Source: Bacteroides sp.
Lineage (GTDB): Bacteria > Bacteroidota > Bacteroidia > Bacteroidales > Bacteroidaceae
DNA: 22,475 nt
Direction of reading: 5' to 3'
Assembly: GCA_019414725.1 (NCBI GenBank)
Contig: DXLM01000050.1
Span: 1 to 22,475, forward strand
The translations under genes were made by a program, and so were the position numbers. Below, piece after piece: positions 8,516 through 16,146 of this stretch. Each line of letters begins with the position of its first letter. Within the stretch, counting starts at the first letter, position 1. The notes beneath the pieces were generated by a model that made no database searches, had not been told where the DNA came from, and saw nothing but the letters and a program-made list of their open reading frames with translations.

Positions 8516-9547
8516 ATGAATATGTCCTATTTACCCGCCGAATGGCATAAACAAAGTTTGATTCAACTAACGTGGCCCCATAAAGACACAGACTGGGCAT
8601 ACATGTTGGACGAAGTGAATGACTGTTTTCTTAAGATAGCTTATGAGGTTTTGAAACGTCAGAGTTTGTTGATTGTGGCTCCAGACCCCGATTCCATAAG
8701 AGATAGTATAGATAATTATGGAGCTGATATCCAAAAACTAGTCACATCAAAAATCAACACAAATGATACTTGGGCACGCGATCATGCTTTTATAACCCTG
8801 TTGAAAGAAGACGCTACTCCCCTGCTGCTGGATTTCTGTTTTAATGGCTGGGGAATGAAGTTTGCCGCAAATTATGATAACCAGATTAATAACGAACTGT
8901 ATTTTCACCATCCTGTTCTGAAAGGTGAATATGTTTTCTGCCGGAATTTTATTTTAGAAGGAGGTTCCATAGAAAGTGATGGGAAAGGAAGCCTGCTGAC
9001 TACAGAGCAATGTTTGCTGGCTAAAAACAGAAATGAAATGAACCGACAGGAAGTGGAGGATTTTCTAAAAGAAACATTTAACTTAAAACAGGTTCTATGG
9101 TTGAAACACGGTTATCTGGCAGGTGATGATACAGACAGCCATGTGGACACATTGGCACGTTTCTGTCCGGATGATACCATTGTGTATGTAAAGTGCACCA
9201 ATGAAAAAGATGAACACTATAAGGAACTGGCAATGATGGAAGAAGAACTAAAAGCGTTCCGTACTTTGGACGGCAAACCATACCGTCTGCTTCCGCTACC
9301 TATGGCAAGTGCTGTTTATGATGAGGAACATCATCGCTTGCCGGCAACTTATGCCAATTTTCTGATAATGAATGAAGCTGTGCTTTATCCTACTTATGCT
9401 GATTCTGTGAATGATATGCGCGCCAAAGAAGTATTGGCTGAAGCATTTCCCGGAAGAGAGATAGTAGGTATTGACTGCACTGCTTTAATAAAGCAACATG
9501 GCTCGCTGCATTGCGTCACCATGCAATATCCCGAAGGTGTATATTAA
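8516..9547 (+). CDS. aguA: Agmatine deiminase
   Basis: This 343-residue enzyme of the PPAD-like guanidino-group superfamily hydrolyses agmatine to N-carbamoylputrescine and ammonia. Visible signatures are LTWPHKDTDW (18-27), NDTWARDH (83-90), EGGSIESDGKG (148-158), GDDTDSHVDT with the catalytic His209, and GSLHC with nucleophile Cys333 near the C-terminus. Length fits the family. The start was placed at ATG 8516 (MNMSYLPAEW) because the longer frame uses a TTG inside the -7 box; the second ATG at 8522 is also possible. The gene for the next step follows 11 bases after the stop, forming a two-gene unit for putrescine synthesis. In Bacteroides putrescine feeds spermidine through carboxyspermidine (general knowledge). 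The arginine decarboxylase that would supply agmatine is not in this window. Confidence 0.92.
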   Translation: MNMSYLPAEWHKQSLIQLTWPHKDTDWAYMLDEVNDCFLKIAYEVLKRQSLLIVAPDPDSIRDSIDNYGADIQKLVTSKINTNDTWARDHAFITLLKEDATPLLLDFCFNGWGMKFAANYDNQINNELYFHHPVLKGEYVFCRNFILEGGSIESDGKGSLLTTEQCLLAKNRNEMNRQEVEDFLKETFNLKQVLWLKHGYLAGDDTDSHVDTLARFCPDDTIVYVKCTNEKDEHYKELAMMEEELKAFRTLDGKPYRLLPLPMASAVYDEEHHRLPATYANFLIMNEAVLYPTYADSVNDMRAKEVLAEAFPGREIVGIDCTALIKQHGSLHCVTMQYPEGVY

Positions 9548-9558
9548 TAAATATATGT

Positions 9559-10446
9559 ATGAAAAGAACGATTAAAGTAGGAATTATCCAACAGACATGC
9601 ACTAATGATATCCGTCACAATTTGAGCAAACTGCACCACAATATAGAACAGGTGGCGGCAGCAGGTGCACAGCTGGTTGTATTGCAGGAGTTGCACAACA
9701 CCCCTTACTTCTGTCAGACAGAAGATACGGATATGTTTGATTTGGCAGAACCGGTTCCCGGTCCTTCTACCGGCTTCTACAGTGAGTTGGCTGCCGGATA
9801 CGGTATTGTACTGGTTACTTCGTTATTCGAGAAGCGTGCTCCGGGGCTATATCACAATACAGCTGTCGTTTTTGACAAAGATGGCAGTATAGCAGGGAAA
9901 TACCGCAAAATGCATATTCCCGATGATCCCGCCTATTATGAGAAATTCTATTTTACTCCCGGTGACCTGGGATTTGAACCTATTCAGACATCACTGGGAA
10001 AACTAGGTGTACAAGTCTGCTGGGACCAATGGTATCCCGAAGGTGCACGGCTGATGGCACTGAAAGGTGCTGAAATTCTTATATACCCTACAGCTATAGG
10101 TTGGGAAAGCACAGACACTCAAGAAGAGAAAATCCGTCAACTAGGTGCATGGGTAACCGTGCAGCGTGGACATGCCGTGGCAAACGGCCTGCCGGTTATC
10201 GCCGTGAACCGTGTAGGACATGAGCCCGATCCTTCCGGTCAGACTAATGGTATCCAATTTTGGGGTAATAGCTTCGTGGCAGGTCCTCAAGGAGAAATAC
10301 TGGCACAAGCCAGCAATATGGATGAAGAAAATATGGTAGTGGAACTAGATATGACCCGTAGTGAGAATGTTCGTCGCTGGTGGCCTTTCCTCCGTGACCG
10401 GCGTATTGATGAGTTTGAAAATCTAACCCGACGCTTTATAGATTAA
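9559..10446 (+). CDS. aguB: N-carbamoylputrescine amidohydrolase
   Basis: This 295-residue nitrilase-superfamily enzyme cleaves N-carbamoylputrescine to putrescine, CO2 and ammonia. The catalytic triad is visible: Glu44 (VLQELHNTPYF), Lys117 (KYRKMHIPDDP) and Cys154 (VQVCWDQWYPEGARLMAL). The family motifs PTAIGWE and FWGNSFVAGPQGE are also present. The start is ATG 9559 (MKRTIKVGIIQQ), 11 bases after the aguA stop. The longer reading frame overlaps aguA from an ATG-less upstream codon and lacks family similarity there. Being adjacent to aguA makes the substrate assignment strong, because other nitrilase-fold amidases look alike. No clear terminator was found in the 114 bases after it. Confidence 0.92.
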   Translation: MKRTIKVGIIQQTCTNDIRHNLSKLHHNIEQVAAAGAQLVVLQELHNTPYFCQTEDTDMFDLAEPVPGPSTGFYSELAAGYGIVLVTSLFEKRAPGLYHNTAVVFDKDGSIAGKYRKMHIPDDPAYYEKFYFTPGDLGFEPIQTSLGKLGVQVCWDQWYPEGARLMALKGAEILIYPTAIGWESTDTQEEKIRQLGAWVTVQRGHAVANGLPVIAVNRVGHEPDPSGQTNGIQFWGNSFVAGPQGEILAQASNMDEENMVVELDMTRSENVRRWWPFLRDRRIDEFENLTRRFID

Positions 10447-10498
10447 ATACAAACGTTATCGTTATATAAATTCACATATTCGTTAAACAATTCATGGT

Positions 10499-10557
10499 TA
10501 AGGCTGTTTTAGTTATCAGAATATTCAAAAGATATTATTGATTTACTAAACAGCTTA
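10499..10557 (+). other. Imperfect inverted repeat in the leader of the DUF4251 gene
   Basis: TAAGGCTGTTTTAG (10499-10512) can pair with CTAAACAGCTTA (10546-10557) with small bulges across a 33-base loop. The right arm ends three bases before the ATG at 10561, so if transcribed it would cover the translation start. A weak -7-like TATTATTG lies between the arms (10533-10540). Confidence 0.35.
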
Positions 10558-10560
10558 ATT

Positions 10561-11151
10561 ATGAAAAAAGTATTATTTTTAGCCGCATTGTTACTTGTTT
10601 GCTTCAGCGGAGTGACAAATGCACAAACCAGAAAACAAAGAGAAGACGCTAAACGCGAAGCATGGAAGAAAGAACGTCAGGAAAAGAAAGCCTTGGAAGC
10701 TCAGCAGGACTCTGTATCCTACGTCCAAGCAATTAATGCTTTAAAAAACGGTTCTTTTGTATTAGAAGCTGATAACGTTGTATTCCGTAATGGAATAATG
10801 CGTTTTGTTTCCTCTAACACGAATTATGTGGAAGTAAACGATGGGCAAGGTATTATTCAGACCGCCTTTACTAATTTTGTGTATAACTGGAGCCCGAACG
10901 GCTTGGGAGGTGTCACGGTTCAAGGAAATGTGAACGGAATAAGTATGCGCCAGGATAAAGACGGTAATGTGTACTATAATTATGGAATTAATGGGATTGC
11001 CGTTTCGGCCACCGTTTCCATTGTACTGACTGGCGGAACCAATCAGGCCAGTGTTACTATAAATCCAAATTTCTCAGGCAATACGCTGACAATGAACGGA
11101 TATCTGGTTCCCTATAACGAAAGTAGTGTATTCCAAGGAACAACATGGTAA
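10561..11151 (+). CDS. Secreted DUF4251-domain protein
   Basis: This 196-residue protein has a signal peptide (MKKVLFLAALLLVCFSGVTNAQ). A short, highly charged helical linker follows (about 24-50, rich in K, R, E), then a beta-rich domain (about 50-196). The domain matches the DUF4251 pattern: ALKNGSFVLEAD, SSNTNYVEVNDGQGIIQ, GPNG-like SPNGLGGVTVQG, NPNFSGNTLTMNGYLVPY and a final VFQGTTW. DUF4251 proteins are common in Bacteroidales, are periplasmic or envelope-associated, and have no established function. The gene is single, 114 bases after aguB, and ends at a strong two-way terminator. Confidence 0.85.
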   Translation: MKKVLFLAALLLVCFSGVTNAQTRKQREDAKREAWKKERQEKKALEAQQDSVSYVQAINALKNGSFVLEADNVVFRNGIMRFVSSNTNYVEVNDGQGIIQTAFTNFVYNWSPNGLGGVTVQGNVNGISMRQDKDGNVYYNYGINGIAVSATVSIVLTGGTNQASVTINPNFSGNTLTMNGYLVPYNESSVFQGTTW

Positions 11152-11170
11152 TTCATTAAGAAGATATGAG

Positions 11171-11207
11171 AAAAAGGAATGGGCATTTTCACTACCCATT
11201 CCTTTTT
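11171..11207. terminator. Bidirectional terminator between the DUF4251 gene and ogt
   Basis: AAAAAGGAATGGG (11171-11183) pairs perfectly with CCCATTCCTTTTT (11195-11207) around an 11-base loop. It has a T-run at the end in both directions, which fits the converging genes on either side. Confidence 0.9.
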
Positions 11208-11244
11208 ATTTATTATTATAGCATTGGAAATGTTTCTTGTCTGC

Positions 11245-11796
11245 TCATAACATTAACCGAGGTTGTGATTCCAATTCCAATAAAAACCTTTTAGCGGACA
11301 GTCCGCCTCCATATCCTGTCAGCGAGTGGTCACTACCGATCACACGATGGCAAGGTGCAAAGATTGATATGGAATTTGCACCATTAGCATTGGCTACCGC
11401 ACGAACTGCTTGGGGCATTCCGATATGCCTGGCCATTTCACCATAAGATATTGTCCTGCCAAACGGTATCTTTAACAGTTCATTCCATACTGTTTTCTGA
11501 AAATCCGTGCCCACAAAAAGAAGCGGCACACTAAATTCTTTGCGTTGTCCTGCAAAATACTCGTTGAGTTGCTCTATTGATTCTTCGATTATTTCTGACG
11601 TACTTATTTCAAATTCGGCACACAATACCCGCTTCAACCGTTGATTCACACGATCGCAGTGTTTTTCCACCTGCCAGTCACACAGGCAGAGTTTTCCGCC
11701 AAATGAACCGAGCAGCAACACTCCGCAGGGTGATTCATAACTCTTTATTTTGATCGTATTTTTCTCTTTCATACACTTTTTATATGCTTCCTTCAT
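11245..11796 (-). CDS. ogt: Methylated-DNA--[protein]-cysteine S-methyltransferase
   Basis: This 183-residue suicide DNA repair protein transfers the methyl group from O6-methylguanine to its own cysteine. The active site is FAPCHRVIG with acceptor Cys149 (numbering from ATG 11796). The DNA-binding helix-turn-helix region is FGRTISYGEMARHIGMPQAVRAV. The ANG-N stretch before the active site and GYGGGLSAKRFLLELE after it match Ogt-type proteins. The N-terminal domain is the usual poorly conserved ribonuclease-like fold. A second ATG at 11772 (MKEKNTIKIKSY) would give 175 residues and is equally plausible. The gene is about 150 bases downstream of aspS, separated from it by a terminator-like structure. 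Confidence 0.92.
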   Translation of the reverse strand: MKEAYKKCMKEKNTIKIKSYESPCGVLLLGSFGGKLCLCDWQVEKHCDRVNQRLKRVLCAEFEISTSEIIEESIEQLNEYFAGQRKEFSVPLLFVGTDFQKTVWNELLKIPFGRTISYGEMARHIGMPQAVRAVANANGANSISIFAPCHRVIGSDHSLTGYGGGLSAKRFLLELESQPRLML

Positions 11797-11803
11797 ATGT
11801 TTA

Positions 11804-11888
11804 TAAGCTGTTTCAGCTTATCGGACTACTTTAAACCAAAAAGACAAAGCGTAGCGAATTAGCTGAAACAGCATTCACTACGCTTTGT
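11804..11888 (-). repeat. Self-complementary repeat cluster between aspS and ogt
   Basis: Two nested structures share parts. ACAAAGCGTAGCGAAT (11844-11859) pairs with ATTCACTACGCTTTGT (11873-11888) with one mismatch, and its loop is AGCTGAAACAGC. That loop is the exact inverted complement of GCTGTTTCAGCT at 11808-11819, which lies inside its own palindrome TAAGCTG-TTT-CAGCTTA (11804-11820). The loop of one hairpin could therefore pair with the other hairpin. Confidence 0.75.
11844..11888 (-). terminator. Likely aspS terminator
   Basis: Read leftward, the 16-base stem with one mismatch is followed directly by CTTTTTGGTTT. It lies about 60 bases past the aspS stop codon, so it is a good candidate intrinsic terminator. 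Confidence 0.7.
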
Positions 11889-11946
11889 TCGGATCGTCCC
11901 GTTATCGGCCTTTTATACAATACCCTATATAAAAAGCGGAAAAAAC

Positions 11947-13710
11947 TTACTTATCCTCTTTTATATCAACGACCAGATTCAACTCATCCAATTGTGATTG
12001 ATCCAAAGCAGCGGGAGCATCCAACATCACATCACGTCCACTATTATTTTTAGGGAATGCTATACAGTCACGGATACTATCAAGTCCTGCAAACAAAGAA
12101 ACCCAGCGATCAAGACCGTATGCCAAACCACCATGAGGAGGTGCTCCGTATTTGAATGCATTCATCAGGAAGCCGAATTGTTCTTGTGCTCTTTCCGGAG
12201 TAAAGCCCAAAATTTCAAACATCTTGGCTTGTAATTGTGAATCATGGATACGAATTGAACCACCTCCTACTTCTACACCGTTTACTACCATATCGTAAGC
12301 ATCGGCACGAACAGCAGCCGGATCTGTATCCAACAAAGGAATATCTTCTTCTTTCGGATGAGTGAACGGATGGTGCATGGCCATCAGACGGCCTTCTTCT
12401 TCACTCCACTCAAACATCGGAAAATCAACAACCCACAGACAAGCAAATTTATTCTTATCACGCAGTCCCAGCTGACGTCCCACTTCCAGACGAAGTTCGC
12501 ATAACTGCTTGCGGGTCTTCATAGCATCAGGACCACTCAGAATCAGGATCAAGTCACCCGGCTTGGCACTGAAAGCTTCCTTCATCTGCTGAAGTACTTC
12601 CTGTGAATAGAATTTGTCTACACTGGATTTTACATTGCCATCAGCTTCCACACGGGCGTAAACCATACCTTTCGCACCGATCTGAGGTTTCTTGACAAAT
12701 TCTGTTAATTGGTCTAACTGTTTACGGGTATAACTTGCAGCGCCTTCCGCACAGATACCACCAATATATGCCGCATCATCAAAAACAGAGAAGCCATGAC
12801 CTTTCATGATATCCATCAATTCCACAAACTTCATGCCGAAACGCAAATCCGGTTTGTCACTACCGTAATATTTCATGGCATCGGCCCATGTCATACGCAG
12901 AAACGGTTCGCTCAACTCGACTCCACGTAACTCCTTGAACAAATGTTTTGCCATTCCTTCGAAAGTGGAAATGATATCTTCTTGTTCAACAAAACTCATC
13001 TCACAGTCTATCTGAGTAAACTCAGGCTGACGGTCTGCACGAAGATCTTCATCACGGAAACACTTTACAATCTGGAAGTAACGATCAAAGCCGGAAACCA
13101 TCAGCAATTGCTTCAGTGTTTGCGGAGACTGTGGCAGTGCATAAAACTGTCCCGGGTTCATACGTGAAGGAACAACAAAATCACGGGCTCCTTCAGGAGT
13201 AGAACCTACCAACATAGGAGTTTCCACTTCCAGAAACCCTTTGCTGTCCAAATATCGGCGCACTTCCATTGTCATTTTATGACGAAGTTCCAAATTTTTA
13301 CGCACACAATTACGGCGTAAATCCAAATAGCGGAATTTCATACGGATATCATCACCTCCGTCACTATTATCTTCTATCGTAAAAGGAGGAGTTACCGCTG
13401 AATTAAGTACATTCAATACCGATACGATAATTTCAATTTCACCGGTGGGAATATTCATATTCTTATTTGAACGTTCGTTCACTTCACCGGTTATTTGAAT
13501 AACAAATTCACGCCCCAAGTGATTGGCACGTTCACAAAGTTCGGCATTCACCGCTTCGTTGAATACCAATTGGGTAATACCGTAACGGTCACGAAGATCG
13601 ACAAACGTCATCCCTCCCATTTTACGTGCACGCTGTACCCAACCTGCCAACGTTACACTTTTGCCTGCATCGGAAAGTCTGAGCTCTCCGCAAGTATGAC
13701 TTCTGAACAT
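11947..13710 (-). CDS. aspS: Aspartate--tRNA ligase
   Basis: This 587-residue class II aminoacyl-tRNA synthetase charges tRNA-Asp with aspartate in the cytosol. Domains in order: an N-terminal OB-fold anticodon-binding domain (1-105, with GWVQRARKMGGMTFVDLRDR); motif 1 (GFLEVETPML, about 158-167); motif 2 (FRDEDLRADRQPEFTQID, 218-235); the bacterial GAD insertion (roughly 280-415); and motif 3 (GGLAYGLDRWVSLFAG) near the C-terminus. Length equals that of typical bacterial AspRS. The start ATG at 13710 gives MFRSHTCGEL, the expected N-terminus. The gene has its own consensus promoter and a downstream terminator. Confidence 0.97.
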   Translation of the reverse strand: MFRSHTCGELRLSDAGKSVTLAGWVQRARKMGGMTFVDLRDRYGITQLVFNEAVNAELCERANHLGREFVIQITGEVNERSNKNMNIPTGEIEIIVSVLNVLNSAVTPPFTIEDNSDGGDDIRMKFRYLDLRRNCVRKNLELRHKMTMEVRRYLDSKGFLEVETPMLVGSTPEGARDFVVPSRMNPGQFYALPQSPQTLKQLLMVSGFDRYFQIVKCFRDEDLRADRQPEFTQIDCEMSFVEQEDIISTFEGMAKHLFKELRGVELSEPFLRMTWADAMKYYGSDKPDLRFGMKFVELMDIMKGHGFSVFDDAAYIGGICAEGAASYTRKQLDQLTEFVKKPQIGAKGMVYARVEADGNVKSSVDKFYSQEVLQQMKEAFSAKPGDLILILSGPDAMKTRKQLCELRLEVGRQLGLRDKNKFACLWVVDFPMFEWSEEEGRLMAMHHPFTHPKEEDIPLLDTDPAAVRADAYDMVVNGVEVGGGSIRIHDSQLQAKMFEILGFTPERAQEQFGFLMNAFKYGAPPHGGLAYGLDRWVSLFAGLDSIRDCIAFPKNNSGRDVMLDAPAALDQSQLDELNLVVDIKEDK

Positions 13711-13738
13711 ATATTCTTAAATTTAATCAATTGTTTGG

Positions 13739-13769
13739 CAAAGGTACGATATGTTTTCCATTGTACAAA
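13739..13769 (-). promoter_or_regulatory. aspS promoter (Bacteroides consensus)
   Basis: Read leftward, TTTG (13769-13766), 19 bases, then TACCTTTG (13746-13739) followed by C. Both boxes match the Bacteroides consensus exactly. Transcription would start about seven bases further on, giving a leader of about 20 bases. Confidence 0.85.
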
Positions 13770-13782
13770 ACCGCCTACAAGA

Positions 13783-13820
13783 AAAAAAGTCCCGTAGCTG
13801 TATACCAACGGAACTTTTTT
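13783..13820 (-). terminator. Terminator of the small-protein/thioredoxin unit
   Basis: AAAAAAGT-C-CCGT (13783-13795) pairs with ACGG-A-ACTTTTTT (13808-13820) with one mismatch. T-runs on both ends would allow two-way function; it follows the thioredoxin-like gene directly. Confidence 0.8.
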
Positions 13821-13838
13821 AATCTGGATGTACAGATC

Positions 13839-14135
13839 TCAATTCTTGAACATTTCAATGACATCCCTTAATTCTCCTGGAAATACTTCACCAGTTTTCT
13901 CCCACAACATCTTGCCTTTACGTTGGAGGACAAAGCTGGGAGCTATTTCTATTTCATAGGCATCGGCTACTTTCCGATTACTTTCTATATTGACTCTTAC
14001 AATATTGACCGGTTTTTCAAATTCATGTAACAGCGGTTCAATCCATTCACAATGGGGAGACCAATCCGCATAAAACACAACCAGCAATAATGAGTCCGAC
14101 TGGTTTACCTCTTCTATTTTTCCAGTTATATCCAT
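13839..14135 (-). CDS. Thioredoxin-fold protein with a single active-site cysteine
   Basis: This 98-residue protein has the thioredoxin layout: LLVVFYADWSPHCEWIEPLL, then VNIVRVNIESN, then a cis-proline region EIAPSFVLQRKGK. The usual WCxxC motif is WSPHC here (W25, S26, C29 from ATG 14135). The nucleophilic first cysteine is replaced by serine while the second is kept, so ordinary disulfide reductase activity is not expected. A redox-independent or mixed-disulfide role is possible but unproven. It has no signal peptide, so it is probably cytoplasmic. I chose ATG 14135 over the in-frame TTG at 14147. It lies 19 bases after a 56-residue gene and shares its terminator. Confidence 0.85.
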   Translation of the reverse strand: MDITGKIEEVNQSDSLLLVVFYADWSPHCEWIEPLLHEFEKPVNIVRVNIESNRKVADAYEIEIAPSFVLQRKGKMLWEKTGEVFPGELRDVIEMFKN

Positions 14136-14154
14136 TACTGTTTTCAATTTTAAA

Positions 14155-14325
14155 TTATCCTCTACTTCCTAAACTGTTCACGTCAGGATTTAACTCTTTT
14201 ACCGCTGCTTTCACCTGCTTCTTGGTAGGCTTACCAGTATTGGACACTTGTTCAACAGGAAACCGCTGACCACTATTCGTCAGCTCATCCTTTTGTTCCA
14301 TCTTTTTCTTTTCTTCTTTACCCAT
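14155..14325 (-). CDS. Small charged hypothetical protein (56 residues)
   Basis: The leftward frame from ATG 14325 to TAA 14157-14155 encodes 56 residues: MGKEEKKKMEQKDELTNSGQ, then a middle with RFPVEQVSNTGKPTKKQ and an end with VKELNPDVNSLGSRG. It is very hydrophilic, lysine- and glutamate-rich at the N-terminus, with no cysteine, membrane segment or signal peptide. AGAAG lies just upstream of the start, better than many leaders here. The stop is 19 bases before the thioredoxin-like start, so the two are probably co-transcribed. I do not recognise a named family. The clean frame, the ribosome site and the tight spacing support a real gene. Confidence 0.72.
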   Translation of the reverse strand: MGKEEKKKMEQKDELTNSGQRFPVEQVSNTGKPTKKQVKAAVKELNPDVNSLGSRG

Positions 14326-14398
14326 ATCTTCTCATTTTTAAGGTTTATGCTAATAATGCAACAAAATAGATAAAAAGATGGTTCACATAAAAAGTGAA

Positions 14399-14432
14399 AA
14401 AGGATGCCTGAAAATTATTCAGACACCCCTTT
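14399..14432 (-). terminator. Terminator of the flavodoxin-DUF2023 unit
   Basis: AAAGGATGCCTGAA (14399-14412) pairs with TTCAGACACCCCTTT (14418-14432) with minor mismatches. Read leftward it is followed by TTTTTCACTTTTT. Confidence 0.65.
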
Positions 14433-14467
14433 ACTACTACATTTAAAACTACGTGAAATTGAGATTA

Positions 14468-14812
14468 TTATACTTTACGGTCGCAATAACGTTTGCATTG
14501 TGCACAAATATCATACCCCAGCATAGCTCCAAGAATAAAATCCTGCTCGGGTGACAATTTGTTCAGTGGCTGATTCACTAGGAAACGAATGGCATTAATG
14601 CATTCTTTTCTACCGAAAAACAGGTTTATTTTATCATTTCCCACGGGCTGGATTATATAATTAATCTTTTGATTGATCAGCCGTTTTACAGCAAAATCTT
14701 CATACTTCCTCTTGGTAGTATAGAGTACCATCTGACGTACTCCTTTTTTTAATTCATAAATATGATTCAGAAATACTTTCAATTCTACCGGGTTTATGTC
14801 TGAAGCTATCAT
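14468..14812 (-). CDS. DUF2023 family protein
   Basis: This 114-residue soluble protein matches the DUF2023 pattern: NHIYELKKGVRQMVLYTT, then INYIIQPVGNDKINLFFGR, ECINAIRFLVNQPLNKLSPEQDFILGAMLGYD in the second half, and a Cys-rich end (CAQCKRYC). The family is often found next to flavodoxin in Bacteroidetes and Chlorobi, as here, 16 bases after the flavodoxin stop. Its function is not established. The linkage suggests it works with or helps regulate flavodoxin, and the three C-terminal cysteines could bind metal or take part in redox chemistry (inference). Confidence 0.85.
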   Translation of the reverse strand: MIASDINPVELKVFLNHIYELKKGVRQMVLYTTKRKYEDFAVKRLINQKINYIIQPVGNDKINLFFGRKECINAIRFLVNQPLNKLSPEQDFILGAMLGYDICAQCKRYCDRKV

Positions 14813-14828
14813 AAGGCAATTGTCAAAA

Positions 14829-15344
14829 TTACAGGTTCTTCTTTATTTCTTCAACCCAACTGTTAATACGTTCTTCAGTCTTGCCACTTTCGTTCACGTC
14901 ATCAAGAGCCAAACCTACAAATTTCCCATCGATTATCGCTATAGAAGATGAATACGAATACCCATCGGCAGAAACTGCCCCCACAAAAGTGCAACCTGAA
15001 TTTTTTAACTGGTCATATATAACTCCCATACCGTCACAAAATGTATCACAATAGGATTCTGAATCTCCACAGCCAAAGAGAGCAACTATTTTACCATTCA
15101 AATCTGCAGTCTTTATCATTTTAATGGCGTCATACCAATCATCTTGCAATTCACCCTCTCCCCAAGTAGAAGTCCCTAACAATAAAATATCATAACTTTC
15201 CACTTTTTCTGTGGTAATTTTACTTGCATCAATTACATCAACTGATGCCACACCTAATTTTTCAGCTATTGTCTGTGCGATGCTTTCACAAGTTCCAGTA
15301 GAGGAACCATAAATTATACCCATTTTTTTCATACAGCAAATCAT
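14829..15344 (-). CDS. fldA: Flavodoxin
   Basis: This 171-residue electron carrier binds FMN. The phosphate loop is GSSTGTCESIA (13-23), the tryptophan-bearing loop is LLGTSTWGEGELQDDW, and the third loop is FGCGDSESYCDTFCDGMG. Its size and the extended third-loop region identify it as a long-chain flavodoxin of the FldA type. It replaces ferredoxin in low-potential electron transfer, classically when iron is scarce. No Fur-like palindrome was recognised upstream. ATG 15344 gives MICCMKKMGIIYG; the downstream ATG 15332 (MKKMGIIYG) is the more usual N-terminus and may be the real start. The DUF2023 gene follows by 16 bases. Confidence 0.93.
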   Translation of the reverse strand: MICCMKKMGIIYGSSTGTCESIAQTIAEKLGVASVDVIDASKITTEKVESYDILLLGTSTWGEGELQDDWYDAIKMIKTADLNGKIVALFGCGDSESYCDTFCDGMGVIYDQLKNSGCTFVGAVSADGYSYSSSIAIIDGKFVGLALDDVNESGKTEERINSWVEEIKKNL

Positions 15345-15490
15345 TTAATTTGTTTGCTGCAAAGTAAAAGGTTTGAAAGAGATTCTGAAATACCTAGAAA
15401 TAGTGATTTTAATAAAGTTCAAGAGACAAAACTCAGTTTTTGAAAACATAAACTTATAATCTGAAATTTAAGCATCCTAAAAGACTAAAG

Positions 15491-15535
15491 AAAGGGTCGT
15501 ATCATTACTCAAGACAGAGTTTGATACGACCCTTT
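15491..15535 (-). terminator. Terminator of the His/Asp-rich protein and barrel unit
   Basis: A perfect 14-base stem (AAAGGGTCGTATCA, 15491-15504, with TGATACGACCCTTT, 15522-15535) surrounds a 17-base loop. Read leftward it continues into CTTTAG. It lies between the barrel gene and the flavodoxin gene. Confidence 0.8.
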
Positions 15536-15603
15536 TAAGTGTTATAATTACTATCTGTAACTTTTAGGAGCAGTCATTTTCGTTTTGACACATTAATATG
15601 TTT

Positions 15604-16125
15604 TTAGAACCGATAAGCAGCTCCGAAATTAATAACCCCTTGGTCAAAATCATCAACCAATTGGTATCTGAATTCAACATTCATAGCCCAGTTACGTCCC
15701 AAAGCGAATTCCGCCCCAGCTCCGAGATTAACCCCGATACGGAATTCATTATGGTTACCCCCATCATCAACATGGACGTGGTCTCCATCCCAGTCAACAT
15801 CCAAATCATGCATGTCAAACATCCAGTTGGACATGGTCAGACCAAACAGCGGATAAAGTTTGACACTTTGAGCTACCGGACAAAGATAGTGGAAGTTCAC
15901 ATTTAAATCCAACATACTTACATTGTCATTCTCAAAAAAATAATTGAATGAAGGTTCAATACGGAGAGGATTAGTGATATTGTACTGGTATTTAATTCCC
16001 AATCCAGCACTTTCAATTTCTGTTCCGTAACTTAATCCAAATCCAATTGCCTGTCTGCCTTTTTGAGCGTAGGTACTGCTCAACATGACAAACATCAGTC
16101 CTAAAAAAATAAAGATCTTTTTCAT
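15604..16125 (-). CDS. Small outer membrane beta-barrel with an Asp/His-rich segment
   Basis: This 173-residue protein has a signal peptide (MKKIFIFLGLMFVMLSSTYA). Alternating hydrophobic beta strands follow and it ends in AAYRF; a terminal aromatic residue is the usual signal for Bam-mediated insertion. It resembles the small eight-stranded porin-like/OmpW-like barrels of Bacteroidetes. The unusual part is residues about 104-127, where Asp and His alternate (DMHDLDVDWDGDHVHVDDGG, then NHNE). This could be a surface or periplasmic loop able to hold metal cations (inference). It follows the His/Asp-tailed protein by 21 bases and both are closed by the same terminator, so they are likely expressed together. 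Confidence 0.82.
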   Translation of the reverse strand: MKKIFIFLGLMFVMLSSTYAQKGRQAIGFGLSYGTEIESAGLGIKYQYNITNPLRIEPSFNYFFENDNVSMLDLNVNFHYLCPVAQSVKLYPLFGLTMSNWMFDMHDLDVDWDGDHVHVDDGGNHNEFRIGVNLGAGAEFALGRNWAMNVEFRYQLVDDFDQGVINFGAAYRF

Positions 16126-16146
16126 TTTTAAAAATATATAAGTGTG

